DNA from: Cloeon dipterum | Lineage: Eukaryota > Arthropoda > Insecta > Ephemeroptera > Baetidae | Reading direction: 5' to 3' | DNA length: 64,000 nt | Assembly: GCF_949628265.1 (NCBI RefSeq) | Contig: NC_088787.1 | Coordinates: forward strand, 2,594,501-2,658,500 | Shown: one piece after another, positions 1 to 12,007 of the stretch | Numbering within the stretch: position 1 is the stretch's first letter | How the letters are laid out: each line of letters opens with the position of its first letter | Translations under genes and position numbers: made by a program | The notes under the pieces: model-generated | Seen by the model: only the letters and a program-made list of their open reading frames with translations | The model's database searches: none | Told to the model about the DNA's origin: nothing

Positions 1-371
1 AAACTTTAAAAGTACGAACAAAAGCTTAATTTCAAAGTTTTAAAACTGTACTTTTGCACTTAGAACTTTTTTTGTGACACATAAATTGTGATATTTTGAC
101 GTATTCCAAAATCGCACCTGTAAATACATATTTCGGATTAATGGAATAAAAATTGTTTGAATTTGAATTTGCATTTTCCTTAGAAATATTTATTTTGCGT
201 GTATAGTAAAAAACGATGCAAAATAAAAGAAATTTAGAAACTTTAGAACCTGTCCGAAATTTCAGACACCGTACTATTACAATAATTTGTATTAAATGAG
301 TTGGTTCCTCGTAAAATTTTCCCAGTTTATTCCAACAGAAGCTCAAAACAGTTTTCGATTCAGAGACTTAC
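1..371 (-). other. Intron 1 of yellow-like gene A, running off the window
   Basis: The donor GTAAGT (reverse strand, starting at 371) opens an intron that continues past base 1. The second, third and fourth coding exons expected from the paralogues must lie outside the window. I see no exon-like stretch in these bases, and the open frames here do not resemble family members. Confidence 0.6.
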
Positions 372-683
372 ATGTAAATGTAAATTCCAGGATGGAAAAG
401 GAGCAAGCTTTGGAGGTGCAGTCGACGTGCCCCTCTTTGGCAGCCACACCAAAGTGGCGGGAATTCCGTCTTCCAAATCAAGGCTTAGAAACAGCCTCTC
501 TCCAAAAATAGCCATGTATCGGAAATAAACATTGCCTGGCTTGTATTCATCTTTCATCTGTCCGATTGAACTATCAGTTCCTGATGGCCAGATGAAATCT
601 AATTCATCCCACTGGTAGACGGTTGTGAAGTTGACGGCGTTGGCCAGGCACAGGCCATGCAAAAAGATGGCAGCAAAGAACAT
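372..683 (-). CDS. Yellow/MRJP-like gene A, first coding exon (partial)
   Basis: This exon encodes a signal peptide (MFFAAIFLHGLCLANA) followed by the N-terminal blade of a yellow/MRJP domain. The family hallmarks are an aromatic VYQWDELDFIWPSG block near residue 18, a GERLFLSL strand, and an ATLVWLP...APPKLAPFPSW end. It ends with PSWNLHLH at a GTAAGT donor in phase 0, the same place and phase as the paralogues at 14.4 and 30.4 kb. The start ATG at 683 lies just after a TTTTCAG acceptor of a 5' untranslated intron. The remaining exons lie off the left edge, so whether this copy has a membrane helix and tail cannot be seen. Proteins of the family are secreted or extracellular; the ligand or reaction is not evident. 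Confidence 0.85.
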
Positions 684-693
684 TGTGATCGAG

Positions 694-1010
694 CTGAAAA
701 CAAAAACATCAAATTTCTAACAATATCTTAAATCGTTCTAGTACAAATAAGATATCTATGCTTGATCGTCTATAGAAAATGTTTATCGTTAAAAATATTT
801 GCTAAAATATTTATTCATTCTAGTAGAGTCTCAGTGAGTTAAAAACGAAATACTTGAAAAACTGAGCTGAGACAACTTTAGCAAAATCCTGAAAATATAA
901 AAATTTATGACTCACCTTCTGCGGAACAGCCGGATCGAACAAGAGTAAAGGCACGAGGCGAAATGCTGAATGGCTTTTCCTGCTTCAACTCGAGCCTTTT
1001 TAACCAACCA
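694..1010 (-). promoter_or_regulatory. 5' untranslated exon, intron and promoter of gene A
   Basis: An intron runs from the donor GGTGAG (reverse strand, near 917) to the acceptor just before the ATG. The presumed noncoding first exon lies near 918-985. This block, including the stretch AATGCTGAATGGCTTTTCCT near 960-980 and a TTAAAAAG TATA-like element near 996-1003, is nearly repeated upstream of gene B (14980-15075), which supports its being a shared promoter module. Confidence 0.5.
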
Positions 1011-2090
1011 ACGCGGAACTTTTTCTCGCGCTTTATCTCGACTTGATAAAGTCAAACAACGCACTAACAAATGCTGGGTTAAAGCACAAAATAATTTTGC
1101 TGGAATAATTACAATTCGGTGGATAATGTGCTTTAAAAATGACTAATCAAATTCACTGAAAATTTGAATCTATAAATTTGGAAGTAGTGCTCTTGTTTTA
1201 GCTCGCAATATATAATGTTTTACATATTTTAGGAGACACATTTTTCCAAAATAGCTGATAAATAATATAGGCATACAAAGGCCAGACTTTGGAATATTTT
1301 GAGAAAAATTTGAACGAAATGCATCAGTTACATCCAGTCTTGTAATTTTTGTAATATTCGTTCTCCCTCTCTCTAAGATAATATGTATTTCTGTGACTTG
1401 ATAGCGAAAGAGGATGAGTGTATGCTCAGGAAATGACTTCTTTGGTGGTGTACACTGGCACCCCAAGAGAGCGAATACAATATCTTAGTAAAATTACATA
1501 ATCAGAGTGATAGCAAAACATGGCAAGGACTGCAACGATGGCTTATGATTTAAAAAAATTAAATAAGAATTTTGGATTGCTCCGAGTGTGGTAGAAAGAC
1601 ACGAGTATTGCACTTCATTTTTGGTCCGCAGACACACACAAAAAGGAAGTTGCTATCGACAATTAATTGTAATCAAGCGCCGATATCGAACAGCAAAAAT
1701 TAATGAAAAAGCCAATCAAAATGCACACAAGAAAATCCCAAAATTAACTGAGATCGAAGTCCAAAAAGGCCTTTTCAGGCCTTTACGAGTCAAAACTGAT
1801 TCAGAATCAAAATGAAATAAACGATTCAAGGAGTAGAGAGTAAGATTTTCGCCCCAAGGAGGAAAGTGTGCGGAAATTCCGAAAAAATTACTCTTAGTGT
1901 CTTGTCTTGGTCCGCTTGAATAGAACTGGAACTCTTTTCATGCTGCTTTTGCTTTTCTGACTTATAATTTATGTATAATAAAAACCTATCCATGTTAACA
2001 TTTCCTTGCCATTTATTTTTACAAGTTCATTATTTATGCAAATTTTTTCACTGCTAGTCAGAGAAAATCTATTGCGTTTCAATTTGAAGC
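1011..2090. other. Intergenic, no gene seen
   Basis: AT-rich sequence. The short open frames (for example 1170-1466 minus and 1588-1815 plus) have no signal peptide, known motif or splice support. Nothing recognisable. Confidence 0.5.
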
Positions 2091-2099
2091 CGGATATTT

Positions 2100-2840
2100 G
2101 ATTTCGATAAGGGGCTGACGCATGCAAAACCACAGCCTGCCTCGAAATAGGCACGTACAAGGAAAAAATTCAACCACAATCCAAACTCACAATCGATAAA
2201 AATCCATAGCTGTACACCAGCTGCCCAATTAAAAATTCAAATTAAATTTTCGTGTTGAACACCGTTGGAATCCTTCAGCTTATTGAGTCGCTTATTGTGA
2301 AGGAAAAGAGACAGCAGTGCACTATTTTTTTCTATGGACTCGAAATATCTCAAACTTGGTTTCCAGACCGGCTTGTTAGGTCCTCTGTGTGTAAGGTCGG
2401 AAGTCGGAACTCCATATCAGTCCGCGTTCGAAAATAAAAACATCAATTTTTATAATTTCCCATGACATTTTTACAGAGAAAATTAAAAAACTACGTATTT
2501 AAAAATTCAAAGCCAAACTCCTCTTAGGATTTTGATAGGATCGGCTCGTAATCGATCTCAAAAGGTTCCCAGATAACTTGCGCGAGTAAAAATCGTTCCA
2601 CTTTTTTTTTTAAATTTTTGCCTTTGACTGGGATGTGTCATTGTGGCGACCACCATCTGAAAAAAACGCATAATCCCACTCCTGTTGCAGGGAAAATTAA
2701 AGTTGATAAAACTTTCACAAAGGTTCTTCATTTTAAGATGGCTAAGGTGGCATGACCGGGAAAATTCTGCGTCTTAAGGTGCAATAAATTTTCATGGTAA
2801 CTCAAAAAATGATTCCATTTTGAAAACCACGGCGGAGTGC
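2100..2840 (+). repeat. Dispersed repeat copy, related to 62.8-63.3 kb
   Basis: Several blocks recur in the same order at the right end of the window: GGTTTCCAGACCG (2359 and about 62845), CTCAAAA-GTTCCCAGATAA (2557 and about 63015), and GGTGCAATAA (2778 and about 63237). It is a diverged noncoding repeat with no open frame of note. Its left part also shows a weak copy of the GACGCA...ACCACAATC repeat described at 3060. Confidence 0.55.
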
Positions 2841-3059
2841 CCCACTACACTGCAAGAAAATCTCAACCCGTCGCTTGTCATTAAATCTGGGGTGTCAAAG
2901 GTGAGATTTTCTCACCCCAGACTTGCAGTGTAACAATAAGGGCATATCTGCATGAAAATCGCACCGAGGTTTAAAGGTAAAAAGTGGTTAGTAAAATTAA
3001 CAGCCCTATAATTAAAAGTCAGAGTATTATAAATTTTACAGAATTGTGACAAAATGCGT

Positions 3060-3295
3060 CGTAACTTTTTACTTTCAACCAGGAACGTTAAAACAGATGT
3101 CCCAGATGTTGACTGTTAGGAATTGCTCGCCAGATGTTGGCCGCAAAAACGTCAGAAAAAACTATTTTCAATTTCAAGCAGGACATAAATTTTCGATAAA
3201 AAATTGACCTGGGTAAAACCGCATTGACGCACAGCAGCCAGTCCGAAATAAGCATGTACACGGAAGAAATTCGACCACAATCAGAGCTCAAGAGT
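3060..3295 (+). repeat. Duplicated upstream element, copy
   Basis: Contains TTTCAACCAGGAAC, TTCAAGCAGGA, AACCGCA-TGACGCACA and ACGGAAGAAATTCGACCACA in this order. The same series appears at 10955-11165, 15165-15420, 23740-24000 and 30905-31090. The copies lie near the 5' or 3' ends of the minus-strand yellow-like genes, so this is probably part of the duplicated unit and not an independent transposon. Confidence 0.6.
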
Positions 3296-3299
3296 TTTT

Positions 3300-4440
3300 T
3301 TACCCGTGCGACCGCCTCAGGGATAAGGGCAAACTTTCAAAGTTGAAACTTGCCCATTTTCGGTACTCGCGGGCCCCCTGCAGGAGCCCAATGGGCCCCG
3401 GGGCCACTAAACAGAAAAAGCAGAATTTTAAAAAATACGCGCGGCGGCGCCGCGGAGCCGCCGCGCATTTAATCTCGAATTTGACCGTCGGACACACACG
3501 ACTGAGTGCGCGGGTGTCTGAAACCGAATTTTGAGCAGTCTAACTCTTTCCAAATTCATTTTATAGGCGATTTTCGGTTTTTGGTGTGCAAATCGCGTGC
3601 ACGGCAGCGCACACGCACCGAGCCGCACAGATTTATTTTTGCCAAAATTCGAGTTTTCACCGCAGCACCGACCGCGACCCCTCAATCGAAAGCGCCCGCC
3701 GAGCGCTTCAACCTGGCGCGCCCAAACGACCTTCCCCAGGGTCACCCGTCCTGAGACCCTTTCGCAGGCCGAATTTAATCGCGATTTCGGCATTTTCCAC
3801 CAAGTTTGACGCTGCTTTGCGTCCACCAGCCGCACTTCGAACCACCAACCTTCCCCAGGTCGCCCACCCTGAGCACTTTTACTGCGCGATTTTGCCGGCC
3901 GCAACGACTCATTTCGCTTCCTTCGTCGCATTTAGAGTGCGTTTCGAATTCGCGAAAGCGGCGCAGCGTGCGCAAAAGACAATTTAAATCATTTTTTTGG
4001 AAAAATTCGAGTATTCGCCGCAGCGTCGACCGCGACCCCTCATTCGAAAGTGCCCGCCGAGATCTTTAACCCGCCGCGACCGGCCGACCTTTCTCAGGGT
4101 CCCCCGACCTGAAATTCTCGGACGGCGCGCCACGGTCTTCGCCGCCCGACGACCGAACCGGTGGAGCGATTTTCGCGCGCGACACCTCCTCGGAGGCGTC
4201 TCCCCAACTGCCCCGGCGACCTTTCTCAGGGTGGCCGCCCTGAGGTCTCTCCCAGAGCCGGTAATCTCGGCGTTTCCGGCGCCGCCGCCCGCGACCGGCT
4301 TTGGGGCGACTCCGAGTTGGCCCCCGCCCCCAATTTGCCCATACATCGGAGCTCAAGTGCGAAGCGCTTGTTGTACCTTGGAGTATTGCTCATGATTTTT
4401 GTTCAGTTGATTCAGTGAACGGGCGAGTGTGAGGCAGCCT
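3300..4440. repeat. GC-rich repeat island with repeated CAGGG/CCCTG hairpins
   Basis: GC content is far above the flanks. A near-palindrome of alternating GCGGCG/CCGCCG lies near 3440-3465. CCTT(C/T)CCAGG-type units with an internal CAGGG...CCCTG inverted pair recur near 3730, 3850, 4090 and 4220. Bases 4321-4371 match 47987-48037 perfectly in inverted orientation. The long open frames on both strands are a by-product of few stop codons and overlap one another; I do not regard them as genes. Confidence 0.6.
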
Positions 4441-5341
4441 GCTACACGCCATGGCGAAGCAGGTTGCCTAAACATCACAATATATTGCTCTATAACTGTT
4501 ATTTTTTCGTTGCGTTATCAAAATGTAAAATTCAGCTTACCCCGCAGTTGAGTTAAATAATTTAATTATTTCCAACAGTAATTTTACTGTCGTGAAATGT
4601 GTTTTAGGAATATTAAGGTATCAAAAAGTGGCTTTGGTGAGCTTTCCACCTAGTGTAATAATTGTGACGCATTGATGCCGAGATTTTTGGCTTGAGACAA
4701 TTGCTGTCCCTTCCTTTCCCTCTCACTTACGCAAAAGAGGAACCCAGTTATAAGGTGTGGGGACGGGGACAGGTAGCTGCTGCAATTTCAATGAGCACTC
4801 TTTTAATTAATGTTGAAACTTTTGTAGGGAACGTGAGCCTCTATAAACCTACTTAAATTTAAAAAAATTTATTAAATTTAGGGGGCGTCTCGGAGGAAAA
4901 ATTATTTTAATTTTGTGTGCACAAGACTCTTTGAACGCTCGGCATCTCTGATAACAGTGCCTAATCAAAAAATGAAGCGTCTTATCTAAAAAATAAAAAT
5001 GCTTTACCTGACAACCGTCGCTCCGGGGAAGGCAATCCACGTTATTTAATATTTTTTTGTATATATTATACAATATTTGGCTTGGATAGTATACAATATA
5101 ATGAAGAGCGATAAAGTGAAGTTAAAACGAAAGTTTTAAAATTGGTATTTATGTAATTATATACAGTAGTTTGTGTTTAAATGCACTCGAGTCCATGTTC
5201 AATTAAAATCTCAATCTTATCTAATCTCCGTCTCGATAACACAAAAATCACTTTTAGTTGTACGTGGTGGAACTGAAGGAGGCTACTTAAAAGCTAGACG
5301 GCAAGCGAAATCGCTGGTCGTGGCTGAGGATCGTCGGTGCG
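4441..5341. other. Intergenic and 5' region of the RCBTB-type gene
   Basis: No coding exon is recognised. The last 100 bases are probably 5' untranslated sequence of the RCC1/BTB gene that begins at 5342. Confidence 0.4.
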
Positions 5342-8173
5342 ATGTCGCAGATCAGGCTGGAAAAGTGGAAAATATTCGATTCGCTGAGCGATCAAGTCAA
5401 GCGGAGCATTCGCCTAGCACGCGTTTTTCGTGAGTGTTTTGTTTCCATCAATCCAAATATTACTTTTTATATTTAAGTTTAAATAATCGGATTATCTTCA
5501 ATGCGACCGGTCATTTATCTAACCGCAGTTGCCACATCTAAACATATTGTCACTCTTGCCTGCTCGCAAAAACCACATTTCGGTCCTCTTCTAACGTTCT
5601 AACGCAGATTTTCGTTTGAACTTTTTTATAGAGACAGGAAACCAAAGTCCTCCAAGTAGTGCGATATATGTGACGGAGGAAGACGAGGTTTTTGGCTTGG
5701 GATCAAATTTGTATGGATGCCTTGGCACTGGTGACACATTTCCGCACCCAACGCCGACAAGAATAGACGTTTTGTGTGGACAAAATATACAGGGTATAAT
5801 TTTTTTTATTTTACCCAGAAAGTACATATTTTACATAAATCGTTTATAAGGTCTAGAAATCAGCCCATTTGGAAACTCGTTCTTTGCGATTTCATCTCTT
5901 GGCTCGGTTTTCGCATGGGGAAAAAATAATTCTGGCCAGCTAGGACTGGTAACGCATCAAGAGATGATTATTCCAACCAAAATATCAGGAATTTTGGAGG
6001 GGAAAAAGGTTGTGCAGGTTGCCTGTGGCAAGTTCCATACCTTGGTTCTTACATCAGATGGACAGGTTCCAATGAAAATGCAATTTAAAGAATAAAATTA
6101 ATTCAAGGTCAACCTAGGTCTTTGCTTTTGGTCACAATCACTTTGGGCAATTAGTACTCGCAAACAACGTTGGAACTAATTTGCCAGCAAGAGTCGAAGG
6201 TCCTCTGACTGGAAGGTGTGTCACCGCGATTGCCTGCCAAAACCGTACATCCGTAGCACTGCTTGATTCCGGAGAGGTATAATGATCGTTTATTATAAAA
6301 TGATGGGGAAAAATGATGAATATAAGAGTCGACACATTAATTCTATAATTCTTGTTGGTTCTGATACATGGGTTTTTAATATTGTCCTTTGACCTGCATT
6401 AAAAAGTGGCGTGCCATCTGAACATAAATCTAGATCAATTTCTTTGATTCACTTTTTCCTTCCTTCCTCTGTTATGTGGAAAGATGAGTTTTTATTCACC
6501 TTAAATTTATACACAAATGTGATAATCCATATTAAATTTTTTACATATTAATTTAATTATTTCTTTTATTTAATTACTTTTTGTTACGAAGAATAGGATT
6601 AAAGGTAGATACAGATGCTAATACATTTTTTCTGAGATTGTTTTGTTATTTGTTTGGATATCTGTATATCTACAATTTTGTACGGAAGGTAAAATCATGT
6701 TTACCTGGTTAAGCTTAGAGGCTACACCCATTATTATATCTTAACCCTTATTTAACGAATTTTTAAGGTCTCAATCCTATTGGATAAAAATGTAACATTG
6801 ATTTTAGGCCTTCGCTTGGGGTTTGAATAATAATGGCATTATGGCAATCAAAATGAACGAACAACAAAAAATCCCAGTCAAAGTTTCCGGATTGGAAGGA
6901 GAGACGATTTCGAAAATCTCGTGTGGTCATGAACACACGCTTGCGTTGTCCACCGACGGAAAAGTCTATTCTTGGCAAAACAAACAAATAAACAGTCTTG
7001 CTCTTTTTGGAGCCAGAATGGAAAGTTTTTTGCCGGAGATAATTTCTTCAGCTATAGGCAGGTGAGGAAAACTTTCAATTTTCATGTTTTTCATTCAAAT
7101 TAAATATATCTCGTTGTTTTCATCTTCAGGGTTATTGATATTGCAGCTTTTTCTGATGCAAGTGCTGCATTAACTGAATTAAATCAAATTTACATCTGGG
7201 GTCGTCACGGAAGTGAGGATTTTATTTCTCTTTTAGAACAGCTTTTTTGAAAACAAATTGTTCCAGATCAAATGATACCGGCACCAACGATCACCTCTTT
7301 TTCGTCACTGGACGAAGTTTTCGCGCCAAACACATTCCGACCTCTGCGGCCAAATGGACCTTCGCCAAAAGAACAAATGATGACTCATGCACCTGACGTA
7401 GACAACGAACAACTCACAGACACACTCATTGATTGCCTCAAACAGGGGTTCAATGATTTAGTAATTTTATTTCAATTAAATGTTTAATCTGATACTTATG
7501 AGCTTTTTGGATGAACAGGAAACTGCTGATTTTGCGTTCGTTGTTGACGGAAAGAAAATTCACGTTCACAAAGCGATTTTGATGCTTCGCTGTGTCGTCT
7601 TCAAGACGATGTTTCTGGGCGATTGGAAAGAGTGTCACACAAAGTATCAAAATTTTCCCTAATTTGTTTCATTTTTATTAAAAAATAATTAAAGCGAGCA
7701 TACGATCGAGGGGCACAGTTTCGACGCTGTCTATGCACTCTTGAAATATTTCTACACAGACGAGCTTGAGGTGGAGCCAGAAAAAGCTCTTGGTAAATAA
7801 AATTGATATTATTTTATAAGTGTCATTTTTGTGACTTAATATTAATAGAATGCCTGAACCTGGCCCACTTCTACCAACTGAAAGGTCTTCAAACGAAGTG
7901 CGTGCGACTGATCAAATCTGGCGTGACAGCGGAAAATGCAGCTTCGATTTACGACAAGGCTCTTGTATTTGGCACCAAGGTAGCATTAAATTTGAAATAC
8001 AAAATTTAGGTTTGGCTTAATATTATTTTTAGGAACTCGAGGACTTCGTTTTTTGGTTTTGCTTGAAAAACCTGACAGCCGTGGTGAAAAGCGATAGTTT
8101 CAAAAAGTTGAGCGAGAAAGTTACCATTGATTTCTTCCAACGTGCTGCTGAACAAGGAGGCTTCAAAAATTGA
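5342..8173 (+). CDS. RCBTB: RCC1-repeat and BTB domain protein (RCBTB1/2 type)
   Basis: Eleven exons join in frame: 5342-5429, 5632-5793, 5851-6065, 6118-6276, 6808-7061, 7130-7212, 7267-7460, 7519-7643, 7695-7792, 7849-7979 and 8033-8173. They give 549 residues, the size of vertebrate RCBTB1/2. The start (MSQIRLEKWKIFDSLS) matches the short family N-terminus. RCC1 repeats fill about residues 30-320, with EDEVFGLGSNLYGCLGTGD, ACGKFHTLVLTSDG and CGHEHTLALSTDG blades. A BTB domain follows from about 385 (ETADFAFVVDGKKIHVHKA), then a BACK-like helical end finishing GGFKN. BTB proteins of this class are thought to recruit substrates to Cullin-3 ubiquitin ligases; RCC1 propellers bind partners. 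The third RCC1 blade reads HFGQLVLANN and lacks the usual GLG. Exon joins are inferred from GT-AG sites and phase. It is not related to the surrounding yellow genes. Confidence 0.9.
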
Positions 8174-8769
8174 CAACTTTGAAATATTTTTGATAGTTTT
8201 TACCATGCTTATTGTTTTAAAATTTCTTGTTACTGGCTCATTAAAATTTATTACTCACTCCTGTTTAATAGAAAAAAATTCGAGACTGGTTTTTATTTCT
8301 CTTCTCGTCTATATGCCGCTGCAATATTATTATTGCGTCTTGTGATGCATATCTAATCTCGACGGACAAATGGACTTTAGTGCCGTTTCAGAGATCGCTG
8401 CCTCTTATCTTTTACTGACGTCACGCACGCACTAAAAGCCCTGTAGTGCAATGATCGAGCTATACTTGGAAAAAAGAAATTTTTATATTAGTTTAGCAAA
8501 AAGGATCAGGCACTGGATATAAATTCTCATTGCGGCACAGATTCACTCATTCAGGTTTTTTGAGAGGAAATCTTTAACGTTAGAAAAACCTTGAACCAAT
8601 TTGAAAGCGGTGATAACAAAATGATACACCGCACACGGCACATTTTGCACGCGGCTCTTTTTCTTATCGCATATTTTGATATTATAAGCCCACCTTATCT
8701 GTTTTTTACAATTATTGCTGTAGCTCGCGGCTCGGGCAGTAGTGCTTTCATGATAAGAAAAAGTGTTGC
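8174..8769. other. 3' flank of the RCBTB-type gene
   Basis: Presumed 3' untranslated and intergenic sequence. A short open frame at 8127-8345 overlaps the last exon in another frame and is not supported. Confidence 0.4.
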
Positions 8770-8866
8770 GATGTCGAACTGCTTGGAAAAGTGGAAAATA
8801 TTTGACTCGCTGAGTGAACGCACGTGAAGCGGAGCATCCTTCTTGCAATTGTTTTCCGTGAGAATT
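8770..8866 (+). pseudogene. Decayed duplicate of RCBTB exon 1
   Basis: The stretch starting at ATGTCG (8770) encodes MSNCLEKWKIFDSLSERT and then TGA. It mirrors exon 1 of the gene at 5342 (MSQIRLEKWKIFDSLSDQV). The downstream bases (AAGCGGAGCAT... then CCGTGAG) still match exon 1 and its donor, but a two-base difference before AAGCGG breaks the frame. No later RCC1 or BTB exons follow, so this is a 5' fragment only. Confidence 0.75.
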
Positions 8867-9300
8867 GATTAATGGTGAGATGTTAACCTCGCTCATAAGC
8901 CCCGAATTAAAATGCAATTTCCGTGACAAATGATGACCAGGTAAATAAAATTTAAAGCTTGAAAAGACTGAAATTTTGAGAGGACAAAAAATAGAGGGTA
9001 TGTATATCGACAGAGAATTCAACTGTTTTCAATATTTCGATTTTAATTATCTCCCAAGCAAATATTTTCAAATAAAACAAAGCAAAATATTTTTTCTGAT
9101 ATGCAATTTAATTACAGATTTATTCCGACCATATCGCTCATCTCTAATCAAACCTTTTACAAATCTAAAATATCCTAACAAGCTATAAGCAATAAATATG
9201 CGTACAGTTCCAAAAACAATTCGTTGATTTTTAAAAACAAATTTTCTTCCACATTTTGCTATTATTTCCTAGATGAATAACAATGTATTGAGATAAGGCA
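8867..9300. other. Intergenic, no gene seen
   Basis: AT-rich. An open frame at 8976-9188 has no recognisable features. Confidence 0.4.
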
Positions 9301-9960
9301 TCAGTAAAAAAAGCAAATAGAAATTGAAGAAAACAGGCCAGCGACCAGCATGGGAAAATTTGGTCCAATTGTCTCGCCAGCGTTTTTACTGTGAAAAATC
9401 CACAGCAATAAACCATTGGGTCCACTATTTCCCCAACTACCACTGCCGCCTACTCCTCTGCCGCCTCCTAATCCTCTGCCACCTCCTACTCTGCCGCCAC
9501 CTCCTCTGCTGCCTCCTCCTCTGCCGCCTCCTCCTCCTCCGCCACGCCCACCGAGAGCAAAGAGAAAGGTGCTCTGGAAATAAAATGTTTCCTACATAAT
9601 GTTATCAGGGCGGCAAAATTTTAGTTAGTACTCTAAAAGGTTTTCTAATTGAGTTTTGAATTTAGGGATTTTAATTTAATATCAATAATGTTATAAATCG
9701 AAAACAATAAAAATGGAGGACGTGTAGTATTAAAATGGTATGCAGTTTCTATGGGTATAGAAATATATCAATTTTTGTATGAAAAAATTATAGGAATCGT
9801 ATAGGATGCGTACCTCCGATTGGTTGTCTATTTTCTCGTCCAGTAGCTCATCTGCTTCATCCAGGCTGATCGGGAGAGCGTCGGCAGGGTCACCTGAGGC
9901 CAAGAGCAAAACTGCGACCACGTGAACAAATAGGAGCAGAATGGTTGTTCGTAGTTGCAT
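9301..9960 (-). CDS. Secreted Gly/Arg-rich peptide precursor, candidate antimicrobial or structural peptide
   Basis: Two coding exons (9814-9960 and 9301-9573) join in phase 0 through a GTACGC donor and a TTTCCAG acceptor, giving 138 residues and a TGA stop. Residues 1-22 (MQLRTTILLLFVHVVAVLLL...) are a strong signal peptide. Residues 23-49 are acidic (SLDEADELLDEKID), like a propeptide. Residues about 57-98 are almost only Gly, Arg and Ser (GGRGGGGGGRGGGSSRGGGG, then GGGRG repeats). The last 40 residues are less ordered and hydrophobic, so an undetected further splice is possible. The acidic propeptide followed by a cationic glycine-rich part resembles glycine-rich antimicrobial peptide precursors of arthropods, but glycine-rich cuticle proteins look similar. 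A TATA box lies 44 bases upstream of the start codon. No homologue in the window. Confidence 0.65.
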
Positions 9961-10003
9961 TGTCAGTGGCTTCACATATACACGTACACCAAGGTGTTGC
10001 ACG

Positions 10004-10012
10004 TTATATATA
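10004..10012 (-). promoter_or_regulatory. TATA box of the Gly-rich peptide gene
   Basis: TATATATAA on the reverse strand, 44 bases before the ATG at 9960. The spacing allows a 5' untranslated leader of roughly 15-20 bases. Confidence 0.55.
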
Positions 10013-12007
10013 CACACTTCGAAAAGTTTTGATTTTTTGCCCTCCCCTCTACTGAGTGTACTTCAAAACTGTCGCAAGTCAACTCGTAATATTGTTAAAA
10101 TTATTATTCAGAGTAAAGTGTTTTGTCTATTATAAGAGTTTTAAAAAACATAGTGTATTGTTCATTTTTTCATCAACTAAAAAATCCAATCAATATTTTC
10201 TGATAAAAAGTGCAGTCAATTTTCTACTTGACGTTCTTTTCTAGATGGTTTCATTTTCTCAGCAGCATTTCCTTTCTATTTTCTGACTTTAATGGCCGAT
10301 CTCCGCGACAGCAAAAGCATTAATTCTCAATTTCACAGGTGTCTTAATCAGTGGAGACGCCTTAGACAAGTTATAACACCTAAACTCACCCAGTTTCAAA
10401 CCTCCACATTCAACAAAACAGATTAAAGCAAATTCAGTTGCAACAAAAGCGAAATCCTCCGCTTCATTTTGTGCCGAGCTAATTGCATAACCATAGAAAA
10501 TCATATCAGCTTGACCATAAAAATAGAAATATAAACAAATTGAAACGCAATATTAGGAAAATGACCATGTCCAATAACGCACAGCAGCACAGCACATTCG
10601 TCAAACAAGCATGAAATTATAAAGAATTAAGGGAAACAAAATCACACCCCTCTCTTAATAATAATTATATTAAAACCCCAAAATTGAATTACCAGTCCAA
10701 AAATAAGGCCTTTTCCGGCGTCCATGAGTAAAAAAGGGGCTAAAGACTTTAAAGGAGAAGCACGAGAAAAAAATACGATTCATGTAGTAGAATTAAATAA
10801 CTCTTATTTTTTTATTGAAGCCTGCGTTTTTATTATCCGTGCCCCAAGGAAGAATTGGATCGAAACTTCCAAATAAGGGATTCTTGGTCCAATGAAAGGA
10901 ACTGAGACTCACTTTAGGCTGCTCTAAATTCTGCATATGTGCTGCAATTTATTGTTACTTTCAACCAGGAACCTCTTAACAGAATCGTGATTTGAACGCA
11001 AATATACGTTAGAGCAAACTATTTTAGGTTTCAAGCAGGATAATTATTTCCGATTAGTGGTTGGCGTATCTATAAAACCGCAGTGACGCACATATAGCCT
11101 CTGTTCGAAGTGAACACGTAAAAGGAAGTAACTCAACCACAAGTCGAGCTAAAACGGGAGGAGTGATTAAAACTGATATTTAAAATCAGCTGCAAATAAA
11201 AATTAAATTAGCATGAATTTTCCTCATAGAATCGCTCCTGCTCGAAAGATTATTCCACAAATTATTCTTGCCTTGCAACCAACTAAATGATATTAACAAT
11301 TTTTTATTGCTTTTCTGCCTCGTGTTCATACAATTACTAATTTAAAAAAAGATTTATTTGTTTATTTTCCACAGCCACAATTCCAGCCTCTATCACGTCC
11401 AGTGTCTAGTGCTGTCCCATGAATTGTCACTACCAAATGGGCGCGTGTGTATGCTTTCCTCATCACAGCAAAAATTCTAAAATTCTACCGCTCAAATCAC
11501 CGCAGAGTTGTTGAAAATGTATGCAATCGGCTCGACACAAGCGCCGAGCAGGATGCATTGCCAGAGAAATTATACAGGCGCCTTTCATTTGAGCTTGACC
11601 ATTAAAATAAAAATAAATTTATAAACAAAACGAATGAAACACGATAATATATATAAAAATGATTGTCCTACGCACAGCAATTTGAAGCTGATCGTAGAAT
11701 TATAAATAAGCAAAAGATTAAATAGAATTATCGGAAAGGAATTTTTAAATGGCAATCATCTCTAGACAAATAAATGGGTTAGAAAAGAAAGGCCAACAGG
11801 TTAATTTGAGATTTTTATTTTAATGGAAATTCCGACAAATAAAAGATTATTTTGCTAAAATAGACGAGAAACTATAGCGTTACGTTCAGCTCCTGTATTT
11901 TTAATTATAACTATTAATTAAATTGCAACAAACAATATTTTTCATTATAGTATCAGTAGACAACTGTTTGCTGAGGGATAATTATAACAATGAATAAGCA
12001 TAATAAA
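10013..12007. other. Intergenic with duplicated-element copies
   Basis: No gene is supported. Bases 10480-10600 and 11560-11690 are diverged copies of each other (shared GCTTGACCAT and ATAAACAAA blocks). Bases 10955-11165 hold one copy of the element described at 3060. The open frame at 10289-10504 minus has no family resemblance. Confidence 0.5.

Noticed and set aside
3428-4418. Several long overlapping open frames on both strands
   Set aside because: They lie in a GC-rich repeat with few stop codons, lack splice or domain support, and the same repeat elsewhere has no conserved frame.
9440-9545. CRISPR-like or simple satellite array
   Set aside because: The CCTCCTCTGCCGCC tract has irregular units without spacers and is in phase with a coding exon on the minus strand.
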